Origin: Clostridia bacterium
GTDB taxonomy: Bacteria > Bacillota > Clostridia > Oscillospirales > Acutalibacteraceae
Assembly (NCBI GenBank): GCA_024404095.1
Contig: JAKSQO010000011.1
Span: 1-64,000, forward strand
Length of the DNA: 64,000 nucleotides
Reading direction: 5' to 3'
Below are positions 1 through 9,168 of this stretch, in pieces. The notes below the pieces were generated by a model. It did not search any database and was not told the DNA's origin. It worked only from the letters and a program-made list of their open reading frames with translations. Position 1 is the first letter of the stretch. Every line of letters starts with the position of its first letter. Position numbers and translations under genes: made by a program.

Positions 1-7
1 TTTTTCC

Positions 8-34
8 CACCCCCGGTAGAACCGGGGGTTTATT
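8..34 (+). terminator. Hairpin terminator at window edge
   Basis: A GC-rich hairpin (arms at 9-17 and 21-29) is followed by a short T-rich run. It probably ends a plus-strand gene lying left of the window. Confidence 0.4.
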
Positions 35-49
35 TCCACGCATGAATGC

Positions 50-88
50 ACCAATAAGACACGGGAAACATCAAAATTTCCCGTGTCT
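50..88 (-). terminator. Terminator of the recG unit
   Basis: A perfect 12-bp stem (57-68 with 77-88, 8-base loop) lies just after the recG stop codon. On the minus strand it is followed by TTATT, so it is a plausible intrinsic terminator, and the symmetry could let it work in both directions. Confidence 0.6.
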
Positions 89-92
89 ATTT

Positions 93-2120
93 TCAGTTCA
101 TAACATATTCCGAAGAAAACATCTCTCTGATTGCTTCGCTCAGGGTTTTGTTTTCTTCTTTTTGAAGCTCGGGGTCGTCCGAAATAATCTCACGGGCAAA
201 TCTGTTCGCCTCCGCAAGAATAGCAGTATCGGTAAGCATTGCAACCTTCATCTCGGGCAATCCGTGCTGACGTGAGCCGAAAAAGTCACCCGGTCCCCGC
301 ATTTTGAGGTCTTCATCTGCGATTTTAAAGCCGTCTGTCGTGCTTGTCATTATCTTCATTCTGCGCTGTGCGGCTTCATTCTGCGCATCGGTTATCAGTA
401 TGCACGTTGACTTGTACTGACCTCTGCCGATTCGTCCGCGGAGCTGATGAAGCTGTGACAGACCGAAACGCTCGGCGTTTTCAATTACCATAATAACCGA
501 ATTCGGAACATCCACACCGACCTCGACAACAGTTGTTGCTACAAGCAGCTGAATCTCACCGCCTGCAAAGCGTGCCATTACGTCATCCTTTTCCTTCGGC
601 TTCATTTTGCCGTGAAGAAGTCCTACAGAATAGCCGCTGAAAAATCCCTTTGAAAGATTTTCGGCATACTCGACAGCCGCCGCAAGCTCGGTTTCACCCT
701 CCTCGACAAGCGGACAAACGATATATCCCTGCCTGCCCTCGTCAAGGTGCTTCTTTACATAATTGAACGCTCTTGCACGCTTTGCCGTGTCAATCGAATA
801 GGTTTCAATCGGCTGTCTGCCCGGCGGAAGCTCGTCAAGCACCGACACATCAAGGTCGCCGTAGACCATAAGTGCAAGTGTTCTCGGTATAGGTGTTGCC
901 GACATAACAAGTGTGTGCGGATGCTCGCCCTTACTGCTGAGCGCACCTCTGTGCTTTACACCGAAGCGGTGCTGCTCATCGGTTATGACAAGACCGAGTC
1001 GGCTGAACTCAACATCATTCTGAATCAGTGCGTGAGTGCCGATTATCAGGTCAATTTCACCCTTTGCGAGTTTTGCTTTTATATCTCTCTTTTTTGCCGC
1101 AGTTACCGAGCCTGTCAGCAACGCAATATTTATATCTGTATTTTCAAAAAATTTAAGGCAGGTTTTGCAGTGCTGTGCCGCAAGAATTTCCGTCGGAGCC
1201 ATAAATGCGCTCTGATAGCCGTTCTTTGCCGCTGTGTAAATCAGCGCGGCGGCAACGGCAGTTTTGCCCGAGCCTACATCGCCCTGCAGAAGTCGGTTCA
1301 TCGTCACCTGTGAAGTCATCTGTGCAACGCTTTCGGAAATCGCTCTCTGCTGTGCTCCCGTAAGAGTAAACGGCAGTCTGCGCTTGAATTCGTCTGTAAA
1401 GTCACGCTCGATTCTGACAGGTGTCATTTCCCTGCGGTTGCCGCGCAGACGCATAAGTCCCATCTGAAACAGGAACAGCTCCTCAAAAATCAGCCTTCGG
1501 CGCGCTTCGGAAAGCGTGTCCTCGTTAGTCGGAAAATGCATTTCATGAATCGCCTTGTTGACCTCAGTAAGGCACAGCTTATCTCTGAGGCTCTCGGGAA
1601 GGCAGTCCGTGAAATAATCGCTTCTCACCTGATATGCCTGCCCGACAAGCTTTTCGATTGCCTTTGAATTTATGCCTGCACTCTGATGATAAATCGGCTT
1701 GAGCCTTGCACCGCCCTCAATTTTTGAAACAAGTGGAGATGTCATTTCACGGCGGCGGAGGTTGCCCCCGACCTTTCCGAAAAAGAGGTACTCCTCCCCT
1801 GCCTCAAGAGCTTCGGCGGTGTATTTATTATTAAAAAATGTAATATCCATAAGAGCTTCGCCGTCGGTTGCGACAGTCTTGTAGATTGTCATGCCCTTGC
1901 GGATTTTTGCGCCCCTCGGCTTATGGTTTACTGCCGCACGTACACAGCAGTTTGCGTCATACGGTGCGGCTGTGATTGAGGTAATTTTGCTCCAGTCCAT
2001 ATAATCACGCGGATAAAAACGGAGCAAATCGCCCACGGTAAAGATGCCGAGCTTATGAAGAAGCTCCGCTCTTTTTTCGCCTACACCCTTAAGATATCGG
2101 ATATCTGTCAGCTTATCCAT
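93..2120 (-). CDS. recG: ATP-dependent DNA helicase RecG
   Basis: RecG remodels stalled replication forks and Holliday junctions in the cytoplasm. The 675-residue protein has the family's usual length and order: an N-terminal helix-hairpin-helix-like and wedge (OB) region, then Walker A GDVGSGKT near residue 280, the DEQH box near 382, and the QLRGRIGRG motif VI in the second helicase lobe. ATG 2120 is preferred because the product then begins MDKLTDIRYLKGVG, as in relatives; ATG 2138 is in frame but overlaps the upstream gene and has no ribosome site. The gene follows the solute-binding-protein gene with almost no gap, so the two may be co-transcribed. Confidence 0.95.
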   Translation of the reverse strand: MDKLTDIRYLKGVGEKRAELLHKLGIFTVGDLLRFYPRDYMDWSKITSITAAPYDANCCVRAAVNHKPRGAKIRKGMTIYKTVATDGEALMDITFFNNKYTAEALEAGEEYLFFGKVGGNLRRREMTSPLVSKIEGGARLKPIYHQSAGINSKAIEKLVGQAYQVRSDYFTDCLPESLRDKLCLTEVNKAIHEMHFPTNEDTLSEARRRLIFEELFLFQMGLMRLRGNRREMTPVRIERDFTDEFKRRLPFTLTGAQQRAISESVAQMTSQVTMNRLLQGDVGSGKTAVAAALIYTAAKNGYQSAFMAPTEILAAQHCKTCLKFFENTDINIALLTGSVTAAKKRDIKAKLAKGEIDLIIGTHALIQNDVEFSRLGLVITDEQHRFGVKHRGALSSKGEHPHTLVMSATPIPRTLALMVYGDLDVSVLDELPPGRQPIETYSIDTAKRARAFNYVKKHLDEGRQGYIVCPLVEEGETELAAAVEYAENLSKGFFSGYSVGLLHGKMKPKEKDDVMARFAGGEIQLLVATTVVEVGVDVPNSVIMVIENAERFGLSQLHQLRGRIGRGQYKSTCILITDAQNEAAQRRMKIMTSTTDGFKIADEDLKMRGPGDFFGSRQHGLPEMKVAMLTDTAILAEANRFAREIISDDPELQKEENKTLSEAIREMFSSEYVMN

Positions 2121-2121
2121 G

Positions 2122-3657
2122 TCAAGCCGTCCATTCATCTATATTATAGAAATAGTCGCTTACAATAGGTTTGATATCTGTTTTGATTTTATCGGAGCGA
2201 ATTGCAACACCGTGACGGAACGCAATTGAAATAAACGGCAGGTCATCGGCATATGTGTCAATAAGCTCCTGCATTCCTGCCGAACCGCTCTCGAACTCCC
2301 TGTACTTCTTTGCCGTTGCGCCCTCAAGGTTGACACCGAGAGAAATGTCATTTGCACCGTCAAAGAAGTGTGTAAGGTCAAAGCTGTTTGTAAGCCTTAC
2401 CTCGCCGACATAAATATCATAATTGCCGTTCTCAACGGTTTCAATGTAGCCGCTGTATGACTGCTCGGAAATGGTTACACGGATGTTTGCCTGCTCAAGT
2501 GCCGCCTGAATATTCTTTGCAACCGCAACACGGAATGTATTTTCGCTGTTGACGGCAAGAGTCAGGGCAAGCGCGTGCTCATCACTGCATCTTACACCCT
2601 CTGCGTTTATTTTGTTAAAGCCCGCTTCCTTAAGAAGCTCAATCGCAGCTTCCTTATCCTGCTTTATTGAGGGAAGCGTACAGCCCTTGATACCGTAAAA
2701 CTCGGGGCTGAACGGAGTGGATGCCGCTGTTGCAAGACCCGAGAATGAAACCGCGGAAATATCGTCACGGTCAAGCAGAAGAGATAATGCGCGGCGAACC
2801 TTTCTGTTGTTGAAAACCGCTCTGTCATTGTTGATTCCGAGGAATGTGAAATGAGTCATTTCCTTGTTGAACGGAGTACCTGTATAGCGGACAAAGATTC
2901 CCTCGGAGAAGTTTTCGCAATGGATATCGACATTGCCGACAGCAAACAGAGTGCTGATTGAAGAAACGTCACTCGAATCCTTGAAGCCGATTTTATTATA
3001 CTTCGGCTTGTAGCCGCCAAGTCTGTCCTTGTTATAGTAAAGGTATTTCAGACCGTTCTCGGTGATAATTGTATATCTTCCGCTTCCGACGGGAACTGAG
3101 TCAGCCTTGCCGTCCGTGCTGTCCTTTTTAACAATCGGGAAGAAAAGATTTGCAGCCTCATAGGGGTTGTTGCTTCTGAGCGTAAATACAACCTCGGCAT
3201 TATTCACCTTTGAGCAGTCGGAAATATTATCAAGATAGGAGTTATAATTAGTGCTCTTTTTTGCCTCAACAAATGAGTAAACAACATCATCGGCTGTAAC
3301 GGCGGTACCGTCGGTAAATCTTACCGCTTTGAGCTTGACATTGATTTTACTTCCGTTCTTTTTGTAGCTGTCGGCAATGAGCGGAACAGCCTTGAAGGTA
3401 TTGTCAACGCTGAACAGCGAATCGTAAAGAAGCGTTGCGATATGCAGATTTGCATCAACATCGGTCTTAAAAGGATTCAGAGAAGAGGTTCTGATATACG
3501 GAATTGTAAAATCCGCCTCCTCCGAGCCTGTTGAAACATTCGACACCGGCACGGTTGTTGTGTTATCGTCAGCCTGCTTTTTATCCTTGCATCCGAAAAG
3601 AGAAAACATCATTGAAGCGCACAGTCCGAGCGCAATAATCTTTTTTGTAGCTTTCAT
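2122..3657 (-). CDS. ABC-type peptide/nickel-family solute-binding lipoprotein
   Basis: The 511-residue protein has a lipoprotein signal (MKATKK, hydrophobic stretch, LFGC lipobox, Cys about residue 23) and a typical family 5 extracellular solute-binding fold. Visible features are the early IPYIRTSSLNPF segment, the LRSNNPYEA region, and RKVRRALSLLLDRDDI, the most recognisable family 5 motif. It probably binds peptides or similar solutes at the outer membrane face. No permease or ATPase gene is adjacent, so it is either an orphan receptor or works with a transporter encoded elsewhere. It lies between the YmdB-like gene (3 bases upstream) and recG, and all three may form one unit. Confidence 0.85.
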   Translation of the reverse strand: MKATKKIIALGLCASMMFSLFGCKDKKQADDNTTTVPVSNVSTGSEEADFTIPYIRTSSLNPFKTDVDANLHIATLLYDSLFSVDNTFKAVPLIADSYKKNGSKINVKLKAVRFTDGTAVTADDVVYSFVEAKKSTNYNSYLDNISDCSKVNNAEVVFTLRSNNPYEAANLFFPIVKKDSTDGKADSVPVGSGRYTIITENGLKYLYYNKDRLGGYKPKYNKIGFKDSSDVSSISTLFAVGNVDIHCENFSEGIFVRYTGTPFNKEMTHFTFLGINNDRAVFNNRKVRRALSLLLDRDDISAVSFSGLATAASTPFSPEFYGIKGCTLPSIKQDKEAAIELLKEAGFNKINAEGVRCSDEHALALTLAVNSENTFRVAVAKNIQAALEQANIRVTISEQSYSGYIETVENGNYDIYVGEVRLTNSFDLTHFFDGANDISLGVNLEGATAKKYREFESGSAGMQELIDTYADDLPFISIAFRHGVAIRSDKIKTDIKPIVSDYFYNIDEWTA

Positions 3658-3660
3658 TTT

Positions 3661-4440
3661 TTACACCTGCTTTATTCTTAATGGCTCGACGGAAACCGTT
3701 CTGCCTGTTTTTTCGTCTATCTCAAAAATACAGCAATCCATTATCATATCACCCTCAGCGGGAGTGAAGCGTGTCGGCATACCAGTTCTGAGTGCTCTGA
3801 CAACATTCTCAGCCTTGACACCGAGTACGGAAAACTCGGGTCCGCACATTCCGAGGTCGGTTATAAAGCCTGTCCCCTGCGGAAGAATTTTAGCGTCAGC
3901 AGTCTGAACGTGAGTATGAGTTCCGAAAAGAACCGACACCCTGCCGTCAGCATAAGCCGCAAGCGCACCCTTTTCGCCCGTCGCCTCAGCGTGGAAATCG
4001 ACAACCTTTATTCTGCAATCCTTTATTTCTTCAATCGCTTTGTCAAGGCTGTCAAACGGGTTGGCATAATTGGAGCTTGAAAAAGAAACTCCGATAAGAT
4101 TGATTACACCAATTTTATACCGCCCCATATCAATTACACCCACGCCCCTGCCCGGAGCTGATGAATGCATATTGTACGGTCTGATAATGTCCTCGTGCTC
4201 GTCAATATAATCATATATTTCGGCACGGCGGAAAACGTGATTGCCCGTTGTTATAAAATCTGCTCCGCTTGCAAACAGATGGTCGGCAGACGAGGGAAGT
4301 ATTCCGTTTCCGACAGCGGAATTCTCACCGTTTGCAATGCATATATCAATATTGTACTGCTTTTTTATCTGCGGCAGCTTTTTTCTTACAAAATCACAGC
4401 CGCTGCTGCTGACAACATCACCTAACGCAAGCAGTTTCAT
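3661..4440 (-). CDS. ymdB: YmdB/TIGR00282-family metallophosphoesterase
   Basis: The 259-residue protein is a metal-dependent phosphodiesterase of the YmdB type; B. subtilis YmdB hydrolyses cyclic nucleotides and affects biofilm and motility decisions. Family marks include the N-terminal GDVVSSSG metal motif, NGENSA, TTGNHVFRRAEIYDY, VDFHAEATGEK and FGTHTHVQTAD. ATG 4440 is chosen because GGAGG lies six bases upstream; an in-frame ATG at 4446 overlaps that ribosome site. The following gene starts 3 bases after the stop, suggesting co-transcription. The symbol is by homology. Confidence 0.88.
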   Translation of the reverse strand: MKLLALGDVVSSSGCDFVRKKLPQIKKQYNIDICIANGENSAVGNGILPSSADHLFASGADFITTGNHVFRRAEIYDYIDEHEDIIRPYNMHSSAPGRGVGVIDMGRYKIGVINLIGVSFSSSNYANPFDSLDKAIEEIKDCRIKVVDFHAEATGEKGALAAYADGRVSVLFGTHTHVQTADAKILPQGTGFITDLGMCGPEFSVLGVKAENVVRALRTGMPTRFTPAEGDMIMDCCIFEIDEKTGRTVSVEPLRIKQV

Positions 4441-4479
4441 CTGCATCCTCCTTATTTTTTCGGCTGTTTACTGCTAAAT

Positions 4480-4568
4480 CCCCGTTCATTGTAAGTGAAG
4501 TAATCCAAACGCGAAGCTTTACTTCGGCGCAGATTGCCGCGGTAGTTACACTCCCTCGCAATGACAGA
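4480..4568. repeat. Dispersed palindromic repeat, copy A
   Basis: This intergenic stretch carries the blocks GAAGTAATCCAAA, GGCGCAGATTGCCGCGG and CCCTCGCAATGACAGA, which recur near 8733, 8822, 8911, 16260 and 21112. It looks like a short non-coding mobile or palindromic unit. I see no gene between 4441 and 4723. Confidence 0.65.
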
Positions 4569-4723
4569 AAAGAGTACAGAGCCTTTTTCTTTCAAACGTA
4601 TTTTACAACATTTTATATTATAGCAAAAAGAAACACAAATGTACAGAAAAAAGGAAATAATTATTGACATATTATGTAAAAAATATTAAACTAAATTATA
4701 TCTTTGTTTAAGGAGCAAGTAAA

Positions 4724-5491
4724 ATGAAAACTTTCAAAAAAATAATCGCTGTTTTCATGGCAGTTCTTATGGTGCTCAGCATCGGCGCTGTATCAGTATC
4801 TGCCGCAGCAGCACCCACATTCGAGCTTAAAATCGTATCTCAGGACGACAAGAGCGCAGTTCTTGAGCTTTCACTCGTAAGCGGCGAGTTCAATTCCTTT
4901 GACGTTGCTTTCAAGACCTCATCAAGAATCACCTTCAAGTCACTCTATGCAACAGATGATTTCGAAGTTTATATGAGATCGCTCAAGAAGTCAGGTGCTC
5001 AGCTCGGCGAATCCGCAAGCGCTCAGAACAAAAAGATAAGCTTCGCTTCAACAGCAGCTATCAACAAGCCCACATCACTCTATGAAATCAATGTTGTAAA
5101 ATCAACTGCTGACGATATTGTCGCAAAGGATATCACAGCTGTATTCAGCGAATGCATGGTCGGCAACAAGAGTATGCCCTCTTCAGTAAAGACAACTTAC
5201 GTTTTCGGCAAAATCGAGCTTAATGACAGCCTTGAGCTCAACTACAAGCAGTACGGCAAAATCAACATTGACACAACCTACAAGGCTGACGGTATCCAGT
5301 GGAAATCCTCCAACACAAAGGTTGCAGTTGTTGACGTTGACGGTACAGTTTACGCCGCAGGCACAGGCTCAGCGGTTATCACAGCTCAGAACGCTGACGG
5401 TTCGGTTTCCGATACCTGCAAGGTTACAGTCAGCTATGCATGGTGGCAGTGGATTATTGTAATCGTTCTTTTCGGCTGGATCTGGTACTAA
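4724..5491 (+). CDS. Secreted cohesin-like/Ig-like (BIG2) surface protein
   Basis: The 255-residue protein begins with a Sec signal peptide (cleavage likely after VSVSAAA). Residues about 30-155 form a beta-rich segment with cohesin-like hydrophobic spacing (FELKIVS, VLELSLVSGEFNSFDVAF). Residues about 165-238 match a bacterial Ig-like group 2 repeat (WKSSNTKVAVVDVDGTVYAAGTGSAVITA). The end, SYAWWQWIIVIVLFGWIWY, is an unusual aromatic-rich membrane segment with no cytoplasmic tail. A membrane-tethered adhesin or scaffold role is inferred. AAGGAGC lies at a good distance before ATG 4724, and a hairpin terminator follows the stop. Confidence 0.75.
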   Translation: MKTFKKIIAVFMAVLMVLSIGAVSVSAAAAPTFELKIVSQDDKSAVLELSLVSGEFNSFDVAFKTSSRITFKSLYATDDFEVYMRSLKKSGAQLGESASAQNKKISFASTAAINKPTSLYEINVVKSTADDIVAKDITAVFSECMVGNKSMPSSVKTTYVFGKIELNDSLELNYKQYGKINIDTTYKADGIQWKSSNTKVAVVDVDGTVYAAGTGSAVITAQNADGSVSDTCKVTVSYAWWQWIIVIVLFGWIWY

Positions 5492-5508
5492 TCTGAAAAA
5501 AATTTATG

Positions 5509-5536
5509 GGTCAGGAGTTTTTCCTGACCTTTTTTA
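5509..5536 (+). terminator. Terminator after the Ig-like protein gene
   Basis: An 8-bp stem GGTCAGGA/TCCTGACC with a short loop is followed by seven T residues. Confidence 0.85.
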
Positions 5537-5537
5537 T

Positions 5538-5566
5538 TTGACAAAAAATGAAGTATGATATAAAAT
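5538..5566 (+). promoter_or_regulatory. SigA-type promoter for the GH38 gene
   Basis: TTGACA (5538-5543), a 17-base spacer and TAAAAT (5561-5566) stand 30 bases before the alpha-mannosidase start, directly after the preceding terminator. Confidence 0.75.
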
Positions 5567-5595
5567 TGTATCACTAACCCACAGGAGGTATTATT

Positions 5596-8500
5596 ATGCA
5601 GACAATGTCGGCAGGAATTATGGGTAATCTCATAAAGCAGGTCGAAAAGAAAATAGTGTCCGAAGCCGTTACTATCGAGGAATGGGACAGCCGCTCGGGC
5701 TGGCATCACAAGGTCGGCGAATATACATACGACGATATGCCGCGTCAGCTGATGAAAATCGGTGACCGCTGGAACGCAGGCTACGATGTAACACGCTGGT
5801 TCAACGCAAGCGTTACCGTTCCCGAATCAATGGACGGCAGAAAGCTTTATCTCTTCCTTAACTTCGGCGGCGAGGCTATGGTAAGAATCAACGGCAAAAT
5901 CGCAGGTGCAACAAGCAACGGTGAAAGAAGCTGGATGGACAGAGATTTAATCTTTGTCAACGACAACAAGGCAGGCACAAAGCTCGACATTGAGCTTGAG
6001 GCAACAGTTGACTGCGGTGTGTTCTGTGACGAGGCTATGGCAGGCGCAAAGTATACTAAATATACAATCAGAGACGCACGTCTTGCCGCTATCAATGAGG
6101 ACACAGAAAAATACTGGTTCGATATAAAGACAGCTTACGACTCTCTCCCCTACATTCAGGACCAGGTTATTTATCAGAGAGTCTACCGTGCAATCGACGA
6201 GTCACTCCACGTGCTCGATTTTGACTTTGACGACGAAACATTCTACAAGAGTGTTCCTGCTGCGGACGAGCTTCTTATGAAAATGCTCGGTGAAATTCCC
6301 GATGCAAAGCAGGCTGAAATCTGCATGATAGGTCACAGCCATCTTGACGTTGCATGGCTGTGGACAACACGTGAGCTTGTAAGAAAGACCGCACGTACAT
6401 TCTCCAACAACATCGCACTTATGAAGCAGTATCCGGACTTCAAATTCACTCAGAGCCAGGCTATTGTTTACGATTACATGAAGAAATACTATCCCGACAT
6501 CTTTGCCGAGGTCAAGGAAATGGTCAAGGCAGGCAGATGGGAGATTGTCGGCAACACTTGGGTTGAGGCTGATACAAACCTTGCAAGCGGTGAATCGCTT
6601 GTCCGTCAGCTTCTTTACGGTCGTGAGTTCTTTATGAAGGAATTCGGCGTTTCCTCCGACATCTACTGGCTTCCCGACTGCTTCGGCTTCACATGGGCTA
6701 TGCCTCAGATTATCAAGCGTTCGGGCATGAAGTATTTCTATACCGCAAAGCTCTACTACAACGCAACAAACAAGTTCCCCTACTCTGTATTCAACTGGAA
6801 GTCACACAGCGGTGACGAGATTATCGCCTGTGTTCAGCAGGAAGCATATCAGAGCGAGTACAACGCTCCGTATCTGAGCAACATCTGGAACCGCTCAGAG
6901 CAAAAGGACATCACCTCAAAGACAATCGGCTGCTTCGGCTACGGTGACGGCGGCGGCGGATGTACCCGCGGACAGATTGAGCGTTCAAAGCGTTACGAAA
7001 ATATGCCCGGTATGCCCAAGGCAAAGAACAGATTTGTTCGTGAATTCTTCGAGGGCACAGAGCAGTTCAAGAATGACATTCCGACATTCAGCGACGAGCT
7101 TTACTACGAGAACCACAGAGGTACATTCACAAGTCAGGCATTCATAAAGAAGAACAACCGCCGCGGCGAATTTATGTTCAGAAACGCTGAATTTACAAAT
7201 GTACTCGCAAATACCCTTCTCGGTGCGGACTACCCTGCCGAAAAGATGGAAGAGGGCTGGAAAATCCTTCTTACAAATCAGTTCCACGATATTCTCCCCG
7301 GCACTTCAATTCACGAGGCAATGGAGATGACACGTGAGGAATATAAGGAAATGAATGAGCTCGGCAACGGTCTGCTCGGTGCGGCATTTGAAAAGCTCAA
7401 CAGCAATGTCGAGGTTTCGGCTGACGGCGTTATCGTATGGAACATGAACTCAGTACCCATGAGCGGTACAGTTACAGTTGAGCTTCCGTTCGAGGGCGGC
7501 ATTTCCGACCTTGACGGCAACGAGCTTCGCTGTGTTGCTGACGGCAAAAAGGTTACATTCATTGCCAAGGACGTTCCCGCAATGGGCTTCAAGGTATTTA
7601 AGGCCTGTGAGAAGAAGGCATTTGACAAGGTTACGGCAACTGAGTCACTTCTTGAAAACAGCAAGCTCCGTGTTGAGTTTGACGAAAACGGACTTATCGC
7701 AAGAATTTATGACAAGGCTAACGACCGTGAGGTTCTCACAGATAAGGGTAACCTGCTCACAATCGCACAGGACAAGCCGATTCATGAGAGCGCATGGAAC
7801 CTTGAGCTTAACTATCAGAAGAAGATGTGGAAGCTTGAAAAGGCTGACAGCATTGAGGTTGTTGAGGCAAGCGAGGTCAAGGGCGTTATCCGTATTGTAA
7901 GAAGCTTCAACAAGTCAGTTATCACACAGGATATTATCCTTGCCGCTGATGCTGATTACATCGACTTTGACACAACAGCCGACTGGCACGAGACAGAGAA
8001 GGTTCTCAAATCACAGTTCCCTGTCAGCGTTACAAACACATACGCAAGCTATGAAATCGCTCACGGTTCAATAAACCGTCCGAACCATTGGAACTACACA
8101 ACCGACCTTGTACGCTTCGAGGTTTGCGGTCACAAGTGGGCTGACCTCTCCGAGGGCGACTACGGCGTAAGCATTATCAACGACTGCAAGTACGGCTATG
8201 ACATCAAGGACAACCTTATGAGAATCACTCTCATGCGTGCTCCCATCTGCCCCGATACTGTCGGTGACAAGGGCATCAGCACCTTTGTTTACAGAGTTTA
8301 TCCGCACAAGGGCTCATGGTCACAGGCTGATACAGTTAAGTACGCATATCAGCTCAACCAGCCGCTTAAGGCATTTGCCGCTCAGAAGCAGGACGGCACA
8401 TTCGGCGCAGAGAAGTCATTCATCACAGTTGACAGAGACAACATTGTTATTGACGCTGTCAAGCCCGCACAGGACGGCAGAGGCATCATCATCAGAATGT

Positions 8501-8673
8501 ATGAGGCCGCACGTTCAAGAGGTAATGTCGGTGTTACATTCAACTTCGGCAAGGTGAATAAGGTTATCGAAACCAACCTTATGGAGGTTGACGAAAACGA
8601 GATTGCTGCTGACGGCAATTCATTCGAGTTCTTCATCACGCCGCATCAGGTCAGAACATTCAGAATTCTATAA
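5596..8673 (+). CDS. Alpha-mannosidase, glycoside hydrolase family 38
   Basis: A retaining GH38 exo-alpha-mannosidase of 1025 residues, normal for the family. An N-terminal beta domain precedes the catalytic barrel with the zinc motif GHSHLDVAWLW (His247, Asp251 area) and the nucleophile region LPDCFGFTWAMPQI (Asp361). FHDILPGTSI and C-terminal beta-sandwich domains follow. There is no signal peptide, so it likely works in the cytoplasm on imported mannosides such as N-glycan fragments. AGGAGG stands before ATG 5596. It has its own promoter and terminator and no transporter next to it. The substrate linkage cannot be told from sequence. Confidence 0.93.
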   Translation: MQTMSAGIMGNLIKQVEKKIVSEAVTIEEWDSRSGWHHKVGEYTYDDMPRQLMKIGDRWNAGYDVTRWFNASVTVPESMDGRKLYLFLNFGGEAMVRINGKIAGATSNGERSWMDRDLIFVNDNKAGTKLDIELEATVDCGVFCDEAMAGAKYTKYTIRDARLAAINEDTEKYWFDIKTAYDSLPYIQDQVIYQRVYRAIDESLHVLDFDFDDETFYKSVPAADELLMKMLGEIPDAKQAEICMIGHSHLDVAWLWTTRELVRKTARTFSNNIALMKQYPDFKFTQSQAIVYDYMKKYYPDIFAEVKEMVKAGRWEIVGNTWVEADTNLASGESLVRQLLYGREFFMKEFGVSSDIYWLPDCFGFTWAMPQIIKRSGMKYFYTAKLYYNATNKFPYSVFNWKSHSGDEIIACVQQEAYQSEYNAPYLSNIWNRSEQKDITSKTIGCFGYGDGGGGCTRGQIERSKRYENMPGMPKAKNRFVREFFEGTEQFKNDIPTFSDELYYENHRGTFTSQAFIKKNNRRGEFMFRNAEFTNVLANTLLGADYPAEKMEEGWKILLTNQFHDILPGTSIHEAMEMTREEYKEMNELGNGLLGAAFEKLNSNVEVSADGVIVWNMNSVPMSGTVTVELPFEGGISDLDGNELRCVADGKKVTFIAKDVPAMGFKVFKACEKKAFDKVTATESLLENSKLRVEFDENGLIARIYDKANDREVLTDKGNLLTIAQDKPIHESAWNLELNYQKKMWKLEKADSIEVVEASEVKGVIRIVRSFNKSVITQDIILAADADYIDFDTTADWHETEKVLKSQFPVSVTNTYASYEIAHGSINRPNHWNYTTDLVRFEVCGHKWADLSEGDYGVSIINDCKYGYDIKDNLMRITLMRAPICPDTVGDKGISTFVYRVYPHKGSWSQADTVKYAYQLNQPLKAFAAQKQDGTFGAEKSFITVDRDNIVIDAVKPAQDGRGIIIRMYEAARSRGNVGVTFNFGKVNKVIETNLMEVDENEIAADGNSFEFFITPHQVRTFRIL

Positions 8674-8682
8674 AAAGCATCG

Positions 8683-8723
8683 GGGGCTGTCTGAAACCAG
8701 ACAGCTCCTTTGTTTATTGTTTT
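8683..8723 (+). terminator. Terminator after the GH38 gene
   Basis: An approximately 11-bp stem, GGGGCTGTCTG against CAGACAGCTCC with one G-T pair, is followed by a T-rich stretch. Confidence 0.75.
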
Positions 8724-8730
8724 TGCAAAA

Positions 8731-9070
8731 AATGTCATTGCGAGCACAGCGAAGCAATCCAGACAACGAGATTTTTAACGTGGATTGCCGCGTCACTCCG
8801 TTCCTCGCAGTGACAAAAAATGGTCATTGCGAACACAGCGAAGCAATCCATAACGCAGGATATCAGTAAGCGTGGACTGCCACGTCACTCCGTTCCCCGC
8901 AGTGACAAAAAATGTCATTGCGAGCAAAGCGAAGCAATCCAGACAACAAGATTTTCAACGTGGATTGCCACGGTCGTTACACTCCCTCGCAATGACAGAT
9001 TTCTGAAATAATCGTCATTATGAGGAATCACTTCGAGGGGAAGGCTAATTCTTCGCTCCGCTCAGAATAA
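8731..9070. repeat. Three tandem copies of the ~89-bp palindromic repeat plus a partial relative
   Basis: Copies begin near 8731, 8822 and 8911. Each runs from GTCATTGCGAGCACAGCGAAG through AATCC, a variable middle, and GGATTGCC to CGCAGTGACA or CGCAATGACA. The two ends are complementary, so each copy can fold into a long hairpin. From about 9011 a divergent half-copy (CGTCATTATGAGG ... CGCTCAGAATAAC) follows. The stretch 8674-9100 holds no credible gene. Confidence 0.75.
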
Positions 9071-9106
9071 CCAAATGCGCCCATTCATAATTGTAACAAA
9101 TGATTA

Positions 9107-9135
9107 TTTACAATTTTCCATTTTTGTGATATTAT
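9107..9135 (+). promoter_or_regulatory. SigA-type promoter for the lipase-like gene
   Basis: TTTACA (9107-9112), 17-base spacer, TATTAT (9130-9135), located 34 bases before the ATG. Confidence 0.65.
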
Positions 9136-9168
9136 TATTCTATTACTTTCACGGAGAGGAAATGTATT

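Noticed and set aside
8731..9000. Tandem repeats that might be a CRISPR array.
   Set aside because: Units are ~89 bp with complementary ends and no regular unique spacers, and no cas gene is near.
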